64,000 bases of DNA from Amblyornis subalaris (GCA_018881555.1 JACAXG010000071.1:195663-259662), one strand, 5' to 3'. Positions 22,058-33,631 are shown, counted from the first letter of the stretch. Notes: generated by a model not told the origin, from the sequence alone. Translations and numbers: made by a program.

Positions 22058-24941
22058 ATGCTGTGGCATGGGAAGCCCTGGAGGTCCATGTGCAAGGGGC
22101 TGGTCCTGGGGACCCTCCTGACCAGCTTCATGTTGCTGCTCTACTCCTACGCCGTCCCCCCGCTGCAAGTCAGCGTCACTGAGTGAGTCTGGGGTCCCTG
22201 CGTGTCCCCCCCCACAGCTCGGCCTCCCTGTTCCACACTGGGAACTCCCAACTGCAGCTGGGGGACATGGAGATGGCCCTGAGGGTTTCTAGGCCCTGGG
22301 GGTTTCTAGGCCCTGGTGGCTTCACACCAAGATGTTCCCTTCCTGCTGGAGGCTGTGCCCTGTCCCATGGCTCCCAGCTCCCTGGGGGGCTGGGGACACA
22401 TCCTGGGGTGACACTGCTCCTGAGTGAAAAGCGAAGGGAAGAGGGCAGGGGGAAGAAAAGAGACGAGCGGAGAGGAGAGGACTCAGGTCTTCTTTCTTTT
22501 CACTGCTGGTGATCTGCAGGGCTCAGCTCCTGGCCATGCCTCCTGTCATCAAATTTGTCTCAAAGCTTAGAAAGAAGGTCCACATGCAGGTGCCTCATAA
22601 GCCTGGTGCTGACCTATGCTCTTGGATGGGATCCTTATCAAGGATCACCTTGGCGAGTTTATTACAGGTTTCTAAAGTCACCTGACTCCGTGGGCTCTGC
22701 TCGCTGCCCTGGGCAGCTCAGATAACACCCCTCATGTCTTCTCATGCTCCTCCAGGGCCCGTGAACTCATCTGCAGGGCCAGGCTCTGGAATTATCTCCC
22801 TCTTTGCTGAGGGCTGGATCCTTTATGGACCCCACAAGGTGCTGAGAGCTCCCAGGCCTCCTGCATGGATCCCACAAGGGGTTGAGAGCTCCTAGGCTTC
22901 CTCCATGGATCCCACAAGGGGTTGAGAGCTCCTAGACCCCATAAAAATATTATCAGCTCCTCTCCATGTAGTTGTGGCCATAGAGAGCTCCCCTTAATGC
23001 ACTCGTGGGCATCACCTGCACCAAAACCACCACGGCCATGCCCATGGAGACCCCCTGCTCGGGCTGCACTGCTGGGGGGGCTAACCCCTGTGAAGACCCC
23101 CCACAGTGGCACATCCTCCTTGTCTGGGGTTGTCCATGGGTGAATGAGCATGGTGTGGTGGCTCAGAGGTGCATCTGATGCTGGGGGCTCATAGGGGTGG
23201 GGGGCTCTGCCCTGCTCAGTGAGGGGTTCCTGACGGGTGGGTGCCCTGATCCCACTGGGCACAAGGCTGGGGGTGAAGGGGGCTCTGCCCAAAGCTGGGC
23301 TTATCTCAGTGGGGAGCCTGTGGGTGCTGGGGGCAAGCACCCATCTCCAGCACCTCTTCGCAGGTCCAGCACTTATCCCCAGGTTCACCACCTGTTCCCA
23401 GGTCCAACACCCATCCCCATTCCCTGTTCCCAGGTCCAGCACCCATTCCCAGGTTCACGGCCTATTCCCAGGTTCAGCATATATTGCTATTTCCAGCACC
23501 CATCTCCAGGTCTAGCACCTGTTCCCAGGTCTAGCACTTGTTCCCAGGTCCAGCACTTGTTCCCAGGTCCAACACCCATTCCCAGGTGAAATCAGCCTCA
23601 CACAGCACAAAGGGCATGTGTTCCCAAGGTCCAGCATCTACTCCCATTTCCAGCACCTATTCCCATTTGCAGTACCTATTTCCAGGTCTAGCACCCATCC
23701 CCAGACCCAGCTCCTCCAGCGCGGAATACACCCAAGCCTTCACAGCGCCGGGGCCGCTCTCCCATGGTGTTCCATCTCTTCTCCCACCCAGGATCCCCGC
23801 CCCCGCCTCCTGCTCCTCCCACCTGTCCCCCNTCCAGGCTCCGTCCCCGTCCAACGGCACGGGCGGCGCCTCGGGACGGAGCTGCCGGCCCAAGCTCAAC
23901 GTCATGTTCATGAAGACCCACAAGACCGCCAGCAGCACCGTCCTCAACATCCTCTTCCGCTTCGGGGAGAAGCACCGCCTCAAATTCGCCTTCCCCAACG
24001 GCCGCAACGACTTCTACTACCCGTCCTTCTTCGAGCGCAGCCAGGTGCAGCACTACCGGCCCGGGGCCTGCTTCAACATCATCTGCAACCACATGCGCTT
24101 CCACTACGAGGAGGTGCGCGAGCTCCTGCCGCCCGACGCCACCTTCGTGACGGTGCTGCGGGACCCCGCGTACCTCTTCGAGTCCTCCTTCCACTACTTC
24201 GGGCCCGTCATCCCCCTCACCTGGAAGATCGCGGGGGAGGACAAGCTGGACGAGTTCCTGCGGGACCCCCGGCGCTACTACGACCCCAACGGGTTCAACG
24301 CTCACTACCTCCAAAACCTCCTGTTCTTCGACTTCGGCTACGACAGCAGCATGGACGCCGGCAGCCCGCTGGTGGAGGAGCGCATCCGGGAGATCGACCG
24401 CCGCTTCCACCTCGTCATGTTGCTGGAGTACTTCGACGAGTCGCTGGTGCTGCTCAAGGACCTGCTGTGCTGGCAGCTGGAGGACGTCCTCTACTTCAAG
24501 CTCAACGCCCGCAAGGGCTCCCCGGCGTCCCGGCTGACCCCCGAGCTGTACGAGCGGGCGACCGCCTGGAACCTCATCGACGCCAAGCTCTACCGCTACT
24601 TCAATGCCACCTTCTGGCGCAAGGTGGAGGCCTACGGGAGGGAGAGGATGGCCAGGGACGTGGCCGAGCTGCAGCGGGAGAACGAGAAGATGACCAGCAT
24701 CTGCATCGACGGGGGACACGCCGTGGACGCCAGCGCCATCCAGGAGTCCTCCATGCAGCCCTGGCAGCCCCTGGGGGAGAAGACCATCCTGGGGTACAAC
24801 TTGAAGAAGAAGATCAGCAAGAAGCACCAGAAGCTGTGCCGCAAGATGCTGACGCCCGAAATCCAGTACCTGACTGACCTGGGGGCCAACCTCTGGATCA
24901 CCAAGCTATGGAGCTACGTGCGGGACTTCCTCAGGTGGTAG
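22058..24941 (+). CDS. GAL3ST1: GAL3ST1, galactosylceramide sulfotransferase
   Basis: Golgi type II membrane enzyme that moves sulfate from PAPS to the 3-OH of galactose in galactosylceramide, making sulfatide. Coding exons: 22058-22182 (the exon itself begins at 22049 after CTGCAG) and 23792-24941 (stop TAG). The protein has 424 residues (human 423). A short basic N-tail is followed by one membrane anchor, about residues 13-33 (GLVLGTLLTSFMLLLYSYAV). The 5'-phosphosulfate-binding loop is KTHKTASST at 83-91. The 3'-phosphate-binding region is TVLRDPAYLFESSFHYF. N-glycosylation sites include NGT at 63 and NAT near the C-terminal third. The end, LGANLWITKLWSYVRDFLRW, is nearly the human one. 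The large uninterrupted second exon is characteristic. A poly(A) signal lies 1 kb downstream. Confidence 0.97.
23336..23700. repeat. CAGCACCCATTCCCAGGTC minisatellite in the GAL3ST1 intron
   Basis: About 18-20 imperfect units of 17-20 bp, ending just before coding exon 2 (23792). The open frames through it are repeat artefacts. Confidence 0.88.
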
Positions 24942-25948
24942 GGGCTGGTGGGCCCCTGCTCCCCTGAGGAAGAACCAGGTGCTTTCGTTTTTCTTACTCA
25001 TGGTTCTTTCGGTTTGGAACTGGCTGGAGGTTCTGGAGCCTGGGAACTTTCGGGGGGACCCTCCATCACCTTCCTGCAGAGCCCCAGCGTGGCTAGGAGA
25101 GCGGAGGCTCTGCCTCCATCAGCAGGGTTGAGGACTGAGGGTTCAGGGGTGGTGTTTTCCTGCAGGATCCACTTCTTCCTTCCCCACAAAAGGCNGGAGG
25201 AGGTACTTGTGAAGGATGTGGCCTCGTCACAGCGGGAGCAGGACGTCCATCACCAGGGTGCAGGCAGGGATGTGCTGGGACAGCAGAGGGTCCCCCTTGC
25301 CCGGGGTGGGCAGAGCTGCCCGCAGGNAACCTGACCCTGCAGGGGCTCCTCAAATCACTCCACTGAGCCCTGGGTTTGGGATGTTGGAGAGTCAGAACCT
25401 GCTGCACTGCCCCAGCCCAAGGGTGTGACGAGTGCAGCACGTTCTCAGCCCACCCACAGCCATCGCTCCATGGCAGGCTGTGACCCAGAGCCACCCGGAG
25501 CCGTTTGGAGATTGGAAAACCCACCCCAAAAGCCCTGGAATTTATCAACGGATCCCCATCGGCAAAGGGCACCCTCTCCCCGCCCCCCAGCATCCCAGTT
25601 AGAGGGCCCCGAGGCCCTGGTCCCCTCAGGGGACATCCCAGAAGGCNGACGGGGTCTGGTGACAACTGGCGCGGGGAGGAGATGGGAGCGGGTGTAGTTG
25701 GACTGTCCCCGCGATGCCATCCCGGGCACGGCGGGGATGCCGAGGGCAGGGGCCGTCCCCTGTCCCCACCCTGCCCTGGGGACAAACCTCGTGCGTCCCA
25801 GCTGGGCTGGATGACACCGGCGATGCCGCGTCCTGCCTAGAGTGGCCCTGGCTGGGCGCGGAGGTGGCGCCTGTGGCTGAGCCTCCCCCGCAGCAAAGGG
25901 ACCCCCTCGTCCCCCCGCCCNTGTTCGGCTCCTTCTGTAAAGACCAGG

Positions 25949-25954
25949 AATAAA
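25949..25954 (+). terminator. Poly(A) signal of GAL3ST1
   Basis: AATAAA followed by an A-run, 1.0 kb after the GAL3ST1 stop codon. The sequence between is the presumed 3' UTR. Confidence 0.75.
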
Positions 25955-25959
25955 AAAAG

Positions 25960-27281
25960 CAATTTACTTTTGTAATATAATTGTGTATTTGGCAGTTTTT
26001 AGTATAAGGATGGTCCAGCTGGTCTCCAGCTTCCTCCTTCTTCTCCAGGATGGAATGGATGGGGTGGGGATGTCCATGTGACCACAGCAGGAGGCTCAGC
26101 CGGTCCCTGCTCCTCCAGGGCGCTCCCCAGGGTGCTGGCTCTACTGTCCCCATCAGTCCTGGGGGTGGGGAGCCCCTGTGTCCCCTGGGCAGTGCTGAGG
26201 AATGAGACCCCCAGNGTGAGTGAGGCACCTGGGTCCATCCCTGCTGTCCCTGCCGGGTGCCGGGGGACATTNCCATGGTGTGCAGGTGCCACCAGGAAGG
26301 TCTGCTGCCTTGACAGGGACACCAGAGCCACGGGACTGATGNCACAAGCCACTCGTGCCAGCACATCCCAGCTCTGCTGCTGGCGGGTGCACCCCGTTTC
26401 AGGGGTGGCCGTGGAATTTGCACCGGGACTTCTCCACGCTCCCTGTCCCTCTGTGCCCAGGCCACCAGGTCAGCCCACTCAGAGGAGATGTGGTGGGGCT
26501 GTCATGGGGTGCTGGGGACACCTGAGACAGGCAGGACTCAGGGACACAGGTGCTCCACCTGGCTGTGACCAAAATCCTGCTCCCAGGGGGGCTTCCCATC
26601 CTGCAGAGCTGGAACAGGACTATGATGGGACAAGGATGGGGCACTGAGGACTGGGACTCTGTGGTGGGACCGGGATCATCCATGGGATCATGACAACAGC
26701 GGGATCAAAACCGTGGTGGGCCTAGGACCATGTGTAGGACCATGAGGTGGGACCAGGAACACGCCTGGGACCAAGGCTGAGTGATGGGACCAGACCAGGT
26801 GGTGAACTGGGACCAGAGCAAACTCGTTTGGATCAGGNCCATGTGCAGGACTTAAAAGGACATGGCGGGACCAGCACCGTGCACAGGACCAGGACTAACT
26901 GGTGGGGATGGGACCATGTGGTGGGATCTGAACCTTGCTGAGGACCAGGACCTCAACAACTGCCTGGCGGGACCAGCACCACACCTGGGAACAGGACTGA
27001 TTGGTGGATATGGGACCAGGACTAACTGGTGGGTATGGGATCATACTCAGGACCACCTGCAGGACCAGTCTGAGTGATGGGACCGGGCAATGGGCACAGA
27101 GCCTTGTGATGGGACTGGGATGGTGTGAGGGGTGGGACCAGCCCCAGGTGTGGGGCTGCTGATGACTGCAGAGATCAAGTGAAAGCCCCAACCCCACCAG
27201 TGCCAGCTGGGGCCCGTTGACACCCAGCCCCAAGTCCTTAAAGACCCCCAGCTGGTGGGGTGGGGGTGCTGCTCCCTGGGG
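25960..27281. other. GAL3ST1 to ZP3-like gene spacer with GGGACCAGGAC minisatellite
   Basis: 25960-26630 shows no gene that can be supported. About 26640-27130 is a degenerate tandem repeat of GGGACCAGGACTAACTGGTG-type units. I looked here for a missing ZP-N exon of the downstream gene and saw no cysteine-bearing candidate. Confidence 0.65.
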
Positions 27282-30099
27282 ATGGAGCTGTGCTGCTTGG
27301 TGCTGGTGTGTGGGGCTGTGCTGGGGGTGGCAGGTGAGTGGGGCTGGGACCCCTCTTCAGTTGTACTGGGGGAGGTGAGTGCCTTTTGCTTTGTCCAGTG
27401 CTGGTCATTGATGGTCACCTGGACCTGCTGGTGCGGGTTGTCCTGGTGGAGAGGAGCCTTCCTAAAATGACCCCAAACTCTGGGGCTTGGGGCAAGGGGG
27501 CTGCTGGGAGCTCCTTCAGGTCCCAGCAGGTCTGGGGGGGCCCTGGTTTGGGTGGGGGGCATCAGAAGCACTGGTGGGGTCTGTGGCTGCTGGCAGTGGT
27601 CTGCCACCCCGTGAGCAGCTCCTGGTCTGTCCGCAGCCCTGGTCAGGATCACGGTGCTGGGAATGCTCCTGGTGTACTCCTGGAGTGNAGGTGAATTCCT
27701 GCTGGGGGGAGGTGGGGACAGAGGAGCCCCTGATGTGCTCCTGGGTGCTCTCCCTGCTTTGTGCTGCCACCTGTCCCCAGGGAGTCCTGGGGACACCTGA
27801 GGACCTGGATGTCCCTGGTGCATCTGGGATGTGCTGCTGCTGGCTCAGCCCTCCCCTTGCAGGGACCACCGTGGCTCCAGCTGCCTCAGAGCCCCCTGGT
27901 GACACGGTGACAGCTCCAGTGATGTCCTTGGGNGTGGGGACAGGCAAGATTTCTGCTCACACCCCCTCTGAGGAACCCATCATGAACTTCACCTTGAGGC
28001 TCCTGGATGGTGAGTGCCCTGGGGGTGTTGGGGGACAGCTCTGGGGAGTGAGACCACGGGATGGGTCCAGCCAAGACCCTTGGGCTCCACCAGCAGCACC
28101 CAGTGCCCTGTCTGGGCTGGCCCCAGCACTAGGGCCACCAGGAGAAGGTGGCTGTCCCGGCAGGAACTCCCCCCTGGCCTAGTGGAGGGTGTAGCGCTTT
28201 GGATGGTGGGGCTTTGAGATGTTCCCAGTCCTGTGTCTGATACCACAGTGGGATTTGGGGGTTGGTCTGCTCCCATGGGTGATGTCCCCTATCAGCTCCA
28301 TGGGAGGGGTCCAGGAAGGTGCTGTAGCTGTGGAGAGCAGGGGAGCCAGGCTGGGGGGCAGAGCCAGGAGACAGGGGGTGGGCTCTGAAATGGGGGAGCT
28401 GTAGGGGTGGTGGTCTGGGATATGTTTGGTGTCCCTGTCCCTGGTGGGACAGGCTTGGGGGTGTCACACTGAACCCACACTTCTCCTCAGGGGGCCCCCG
28501 TGCCACGGAGCAGCCGCTGGTGCTNAGCCCTGGCTCTGCCATCCATCTGGAAGCCAGTGTCCACTTCAGCCACGGCATCTCCATGAAGATCCACGTGGAC
28601 CAGTGCTACGGGACCACCACGGAGCAGCTGGGACACTCCAGGAGGGTCTTCATGGTGGTGAACAGCCGTGGGTCAGTGCTGGTGGGGGGGAAGTGGGGGC
28701 TCCTTCTCCAGGCACCCTGGGGTCCTGCAGGACCTCCTGATAGGCAGGGATGTCCAGGCCCTGGGGACAGCCCAGGAATGTCCTTGTGTCACTCTCCTGC
28801 CACAGGTGCCTGCATGGGGAGAAGCTGGGGAATGTGTCTGTCCAGCACCAGAGAGGGGGGTCTGTCCTCCTGCTCTCCATCCCAGCCCCCACGCTGGAGG
28901 GTGATCCCGAGGAGGAGGAGGTGAGGTCGGGATGATGCCCTTGGTGGTGGGATGGAGGTCTCAGGGATGTGGATGACCTGGGATCCCTCCCGGGACATTC
29001 TGCTCCTGCTGGGGTGGCCTCAGCCCCACGGGGTCGGGCGGGAGGAGAGCAGGGTGCCCGAAGAAGGCCGTGGTGTCTCTGCAGCTCTATGTGCACTGCC
29101 TGCTGACAGCGCGGGGACAAGGACGTGCCACCAGGTTCTGCTTCTACAGCCAGGCCACGGCCAGGTACGCTGGGTGCCCTGGGACTCGAGCACCCANGGG
29201 TGTGTTGGGGGCAGAACCCCCTTCTGGGGTGGGGACCCACCTGGGGGATCAAGCTACCCCACTGTGGGCTGGATGTCACCNCTTATTCGATGGCAGCTGG
29301 TGGCATCACCACAGGTCCCAGCTCCCTCATGCTGCAGATGAGCTGGGGAGGTGCTTGGAGTCACCTGGGTGACACCTCCTCCAGGGTGGCACCGTGTGCG
29401 TCTTGTGGTGGAGTCTGGGGACCCCTAGAGCCACCCCCCAGCTCTGTCCTCTCCTCTCCTAGCTGGCACAACGCAGAGGATCCTGACCCTTCCCAGAGTG
29501 CCCTGTGCCACTGCTGTGACACCGGCTGTCCCCCTGGTGACACCCTCCGTGGAGACACACCAGGTACCGGGGGTGGGACAGGGTGGTCCCACGTTGTTTT
29601 GGGGTCTTGGAAGGGCTCCTGGACCTGGGATGGGCTGCATTGGACATGTTCTCCCACAGCATTCCCAGGAGAGGGGACATTTCACCGGGAGACAGTTGGA
29701 CCGGTGCTGGTGCAGAAGAAGGTGCCGTGGTATGAAGGTGAGGGACACCTCAACCCTTTCCCACGTCCCCAAACCCTCCACCCTCGTGCTGAGTCCCGCT
29801 CTGACCCCCTGGTGTGTTCTTTGCTGTCCCCAGCGCCGTGCCGGACAATGAAGAGGTTCCTGCTGGCCGGGCTGGCCCTGGTGGGCAGTGCTGTGGTGGT
29901 GGTGGCCGTGCTGGGGGCACTGCTGGGACTGGCCCTGTCCACCCGCCGCCCGGGCAGACCCAGACCCCGGCGGGGACAGAGGCCACCGAGGCAGAGGTGT
30001 CCCTTCCAAGCCGAGCTGCAAAGCGTGGTGGGGGCCCTGGTCCTCCGGGAGACCGGGAAACGGGGAGAGGTGGGACCAGAGCCCCTTCCACCCCAATAA
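27282..30099 (+). CDS. ZP3-like zona pellucida domain membrane protein lacking a clear ZP-N
   Basis: Nine exons: 27282-27333, 27637-27690, 27863-28009, 28491-28671, 28806-28920, 29085-29164, 29463-29563, 29660-29737, 29834-30099. All phases close, giving 357 residues. Residues 1-17 are a signal peptide. Residues 77-83 (NFTLRLL) match the ZP3 internal hydrophobic patch (TFSLRLM). The ZP-C half keeps eight cysteines in ZP3 order: C123 (VDQC), C146 (SRGC), C188 (YVHC), C202 (FCFYS) and C225/227/228/232 (CHCCDTGC). TVGPVLV at 255-261 matches the ZP3 external patch (TVGPLIF). A transmembrane helix spans 278-304, with an Arg-rich tail. N-glycosylation sites are NFT77 and NVS154. Only about 60 cysteine-free residues precede the internal patch, so ZP-N seems absent. 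The stop codon lies inside AATAAA. The family call rests on cysteine pattern and patches. It could be a recognised avian egg-coat gene under a name I do not recall. Confidence 0.8.
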
Positions 30100-30100
30100 A
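30095..30100 (+). terminator. Poly(A) signal overlapping the ZP3-like stop codon
   Basis: AATAAA contains the TAA stop (30097-30099), so the 3' UTR would be only a few tens of bases. I recall the same overlap and very short 3' UTR for mammalian ZP3 mRNAs. Confidence 0.75.
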
Positions 30101-30547
30101 TGTGGGTTTGTGTTCTCTAAAGCTTCTCCTGGTGGTAGTGTGTGGGTGCCACCATGGGCTGGGGACGTGCCACTACACTGGCAAGCCACATCTGCAGGTT
30201 CCTCCAGGTACCTGAGGATGTGGTTTCCAGGTGTGGTGGCACTGTCCCAGCCCACGGTGCTGGGGCTGGTGGCTCCTGGCTGGGGGGATTTGGTGTCCTT
30301 GGAGATCATGGACATGGTGGCAGCTCCTTGGGGACAGTCCCTAGGATGTCCCATGAGGCTGTGGAGAGGGAGAGCTTCCAGGGTGGGACTATTAGGGCTG
30401 CTCTGGGCAGGTAGAGACTCCCTCTTCCAGGATGGAGACCCCCAAGGGGTTGGGACCCACCCAGACCCATGTGTCCCCCAGGAGGGGACATGGCTCTGGC
30501 CGTGGTGGCACTTCAGCATCACCCATCAGAGGCCACATTTGAAATGT

Positions 30548-30553
30548 TTTATT
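30548..30553 (-). terminator. Poly(A) signal of MTFP1
   Basis: TTTATT on the plus strand (AATAAA on the minus), about 115 bp past the MTFP1 stop. The ZP3-like gene and MTFP1 are convergent, with signals about 450 bp apart; 30101-30547 shows no other gene. Confidence 0.65.
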
Positions 30554-30665
30554 AGGACCAGTGTGGGGCAGGGTGGCCGCTCCGGGGTCGTCTCCAGAGC
30601 GAAGGGTCACAGTAGGTGGGTCACAGCAGCGTGCCTCAGTTTCCCCAGAGTGCGTGGGGTGGTGC

Positions 30666-32821
30666 TCAGTGGGACGTCGGGGGCTCTCCTGGTGTCCCAT
30701 AAAGCTTGCGGAGGCTGGAATCCATCAGGAAATCCACAGTCCTGCGGCAGGAGAGGGGGTCAGCGGGGTCCGGCGGGGGGTGTCTGGGGCACTGGATGTG
30801 ATGTGGGATGGGTGGGGCTGTCCTTAATATCCCTGAGACACCAGCGCCACCAAAACCAGGCTTAGCACAGCCTCACCGTGCTAATCCCGGCTCAGCTCCA
30901 GATAATCCCCATCCTGGCAGGGACATGTCCTGGCTGGACCCCAGCAAAGCCCCTCTGGAGTGGAGACACCCCCTCACCACCCTGTGCTCCCAGCCCCGAG
31001 CCCATACTGGAACCAGTTCCCCAGGGAGGCAATGTACTCCAGTCCCTCTGGGATGCAGGGATGGAGTGGTGGCCCCCGCCTGTCCCCCGGGCCCAGGGGT
31101 GTCCCGGTGTCCCCGTTACCTGTCGATGGGGGTGATGATGAGGGGGATGGCAGCCAGCCCCAGGGCGGTGGTGGCCCAGCGGCGCACGGGCAGGGGCCAG
31201 CGGGTGAGGGTCCCCAGCAGGGCCAGCGAGGCGGCGCAGAGCCGGTTGATGGTGAAGCCGGGGATGGCCACCGAGGCCAGGCTCTGCCACACGAAGGTGT
31301 CCACCACGGCCACCCCCACCCGCGTGGGGTCCTGCGCGTGGGCCTGGGGGGACACGGGGGTCAGTGGAGGGGTGAGGAGGGAGCGGCTGGGGGCCGGGGA
31401 GGGGGCGGCACTCACGGCGGCGGCTTTCCGACCCTTGTCGATGGCGTCGGCGGTCACGTAGGCGGTGGCCACGCCGTAGCTGGCCCACACCACCGGCACC
31501 GGCACCAGCGGGCGGAAGGACTCGCCCACCTCGTTGGCNTAACCTGGGGGGACAGTGGGGTCAGTGACCAGCTGTGTCCCCACGTCACCCTCTCCGAGGG
31601 TGTCCCGATGTCACTGTGACCGGTGTTCAGAGGGGTGTGTGGGGCAGATGATCTCCTTGGACCTCACTGCCACCAGGACACGTGGGCTTGCAGTGACCAG
31701 TGCCAGTAGCGGTGTCAGTGAGTGGTGCCCAGTGCTGGTACCAATGCCCATCACCAGTGCTCAGTGCCAGTTATCAGCNTCTGTGACTGGTGCCCAGTGC
31801 TAGTGACAGTGCCCAGTTCTGGTATTAGTGTCTATGACCAGTCCCATAACTGGTCCGTGCGTGGTGCTGGTGCCTGGTGCCACTCCCCAGTACCGGTGCT
31901 GGTGACAGTGACAGGTGCCCGGTGCCGGTGTGCGGTGCTGTTACCCTGTGTGCTCTGCAGTACCAGTGCCTGCTGCGTGGTGCTGATATCTGGTACCAGA
32001 ACCCTCTATCAGTGCCCAGTACTCAGTGCTGGGTGTCNGTGCCCCGTGCCCAGTATCAGGGACCCAGTGCACTCTGTGGTACCGGTGCTGGGTGTCAGTG
32101 CCCNGTTTCTGGTGCCGGTACCCGCTGCGGTGCCTGGTACCCGATGCAGNGGCTGGTGTCAAGTTCCTAAAGCAGTGCCCGGTGCCTGATGTTGGTACCT
32201 GGTACCAGTGTCCGGTGCTGTGCTCAGTGCCCAGCATCGATGCCCAGTTCCTGGTGTCAGTACCCACTGTCACTGCCCAGTTCCCGGTGCCCTGTGACAG
32301 AGGCCGGTGCCTGGTGTCACTGATCCCTGTTTGTGCTGCCGGTACCCGGTGTCGGTGCCCCGCACCCAGTGTCAGAGCCCCCTNTTTGTGCTGCCNGTAC
32401 CCGATGTAAGTGCCCAATATCAGTGCCCAGGTCCCAGTGCCGGCATTTGATGTCAATGCCCAGTTCCCGGTGCCTGTACCCAGTATCAGTGCCCGGTGCT
32501 GGTACCCAGTACCCGATATCACTACCCGGTTCCCGGTGTCAGTGCCCCCCGCTCTCGGCGTTCCCGTAGTTCCCAGTGCCGGGCTCCAATGTCAGTGCCC
32601 GGTTGCCGGTGTCAGCGCTCAATGTCAATGCCCGGTTGCCGGTGTCAGTGCCCGGTTGCCGGTGTCAGCGCTCAATGTCAATGCCCGGTTGCCGGTGTCA
32701 GTGCCCGGTTGCCGGTGTCAGCGCTCAATGTCAGTGCCCGGTTCCCGGTTGGTGGTTCCCGGTGCTCACCCAGGTATCGGACCCACGTGTCCCGGTACAG
32801 GTCGGGCTCCTCCTGCCCCAT
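30666..32821 (-). CDS. MTFP1: MTFP1 (MTP18), mitochondrial fission process 1
   Basis: Inner mitochondrial membrane protein that promotes mitochondrial fission. Minus-strand exons: 32821-32770, 31543-31416, 31343-31120, 30741-30666 (stop TGA). Phases close, giving 159 residues (human 166). Recognisable are EPDLYRDTWVRYLG at the start, FRPLVPVPVVWASYGVATAY, ADAIDKGRKA, VDTFVWQSLASVAIPGFTIN, WATTALGLAAIPLIITPIDR, and the C-terminal VDFLMDSSLRKLYG. Several hydrophobic segments fit its multi-pass topology. Intron 1 is filled by a minisatellite. Upstream lie CRE and E-box sites. As in human, it is on the same strand as SEC14L2 and just downstream of it. The N-terminus is shorter than human. Confidence 0.95.
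31690..32765. repeat. GTGCCCRGTGYYGGTACC minisatellite filling MTFP1 intron 1
   Basis: About 1.1 kb of degenerate short units (GTGCCCAGTGCTGGTACCAG and relatives). At its right end, 32598-32735, a higher-order pattern appears: CCCGGTTGCC recurs at spacings 33, 20, 33, 20 bp, that is, a 53 bp compound unit repeated. Confidence 0.88.
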
Positions 32822-33015
32822 GGCGCGCGCCGCCGCTCCCGCCGCATGCCCCGCCCCCGGCTCTACGTCACCAAACCACGCCCTCGCATCCACTTATTTG
32901 CATAACCCCGCCTATTCCGTTACGCAATGACCCCGCCCCTCGGCGCCACGGGCTGGCGGGGCGTGGCCTGGGCGCGCACGTGACCCCGCGGCCTTACGTC
33001 ACCCGCGGTCACGTG
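32822..33015 (-). promoter_or_regulatory. MTFP1 promoter with octamer, CRE and E-box sites
   Basis: Upstream of the MTFP1 ATG are TACGTCA (32864-32870), a perfect octamer ATTTGCAT (32896-32903), CACGTGAC (32977-32984), TTACGTCA (32994-33001) and CACGTG (33010-33015). Several GC boxes (CCCCGCCC) lie between. Site use is inferred. Confidence 0.5.
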
Positions 33016-33019
33016 GGCG

Positions 33020-33400
33020 GGGGCAAGGGGGCAGCTTTGGGGCTGGGGGGGCAGTTGTGGGACTGGGGGGCAGTTATGGCGCTGCAGGACCAGTTACGAG
33101 GCTGAGAGGGCACTTACGGGACTGAGGGGGCAATTGTAGGACTGGGGGGGCAATTATGGGGCTGGGGGGCAGCTGGGCTGGTTATGGGACGAGGGGGCAG
33201 TTCTGGGGCTGAGGGGCCATTCTGGGACTCGGTGGGTAATTGTGGGACTGGGGAGGCAGTTAAGGGGCTGGGGGGAGCAGTTATGAGGCTGAGGGGCAGT
33301 TCTGGGACTGAAGGACCGGTTAGGGGGCTGGNGGGTAGCTGGGCTGGTTATAGCGCTGAGAGGGGCAGCAGGGGCAGTTCTGGGGTCGGNAAGCCACAAA
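33020..33400. repeat. GGGACTGGGGGGCAGTTATG minisatellite between MTFP1 and SEC14L2
   Basis: Imperfect ~25-30 bp G-rich units fill the spacer. A minus-strand AGTAAA (plus TTTACT, 33429-33434) follows and might be the SEC14L2 poly(A) signal (weak). Confidence 0.82.
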
Positions 33401-33631
33401 CCGGAGCAGACCCCGCTCAGTCCATCCCTTTACTCCCCACCCCAGGCAGCAGCAGCAGCAGCAGTGGGTGCAGGACCCACATAAGGCACAGAGTTTGGGG
33501 GGGCTGCGGGCGCTCGGCCCCTTCTGGCCCCACTCGGCGCCCGCCTCAGTCCATCAGCTCCGGGGCTCAGCCCGGGCTCCATCCTCCTGCGGGGCCATCC
33601 TGGGGGCGCGGCGCAGCCCTTTCGGGGCGGC

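Noticed and set aside
20566..22131. Open frames of several hundred codons spanning the N run
   Set aside because: They exist only because N is not read as a stop; the flanks are GT microsatellite.
23336..23700. Possible extra coding exon of GAL3ST1 before 23792
   Set aside because: The open frame is a tandem repeat; the acceptor at 23791 joins in phase with exon 1 and gives the expected protein length.
26078..26647. A 189-codon open frame upstream of the ZP3-like gene, considered as a source of a ZP-N domain
   Set aside because: It does not show the ZP-N cysteine spacing, has several N positions, and lacks convincing splice sites joining it to the gene.
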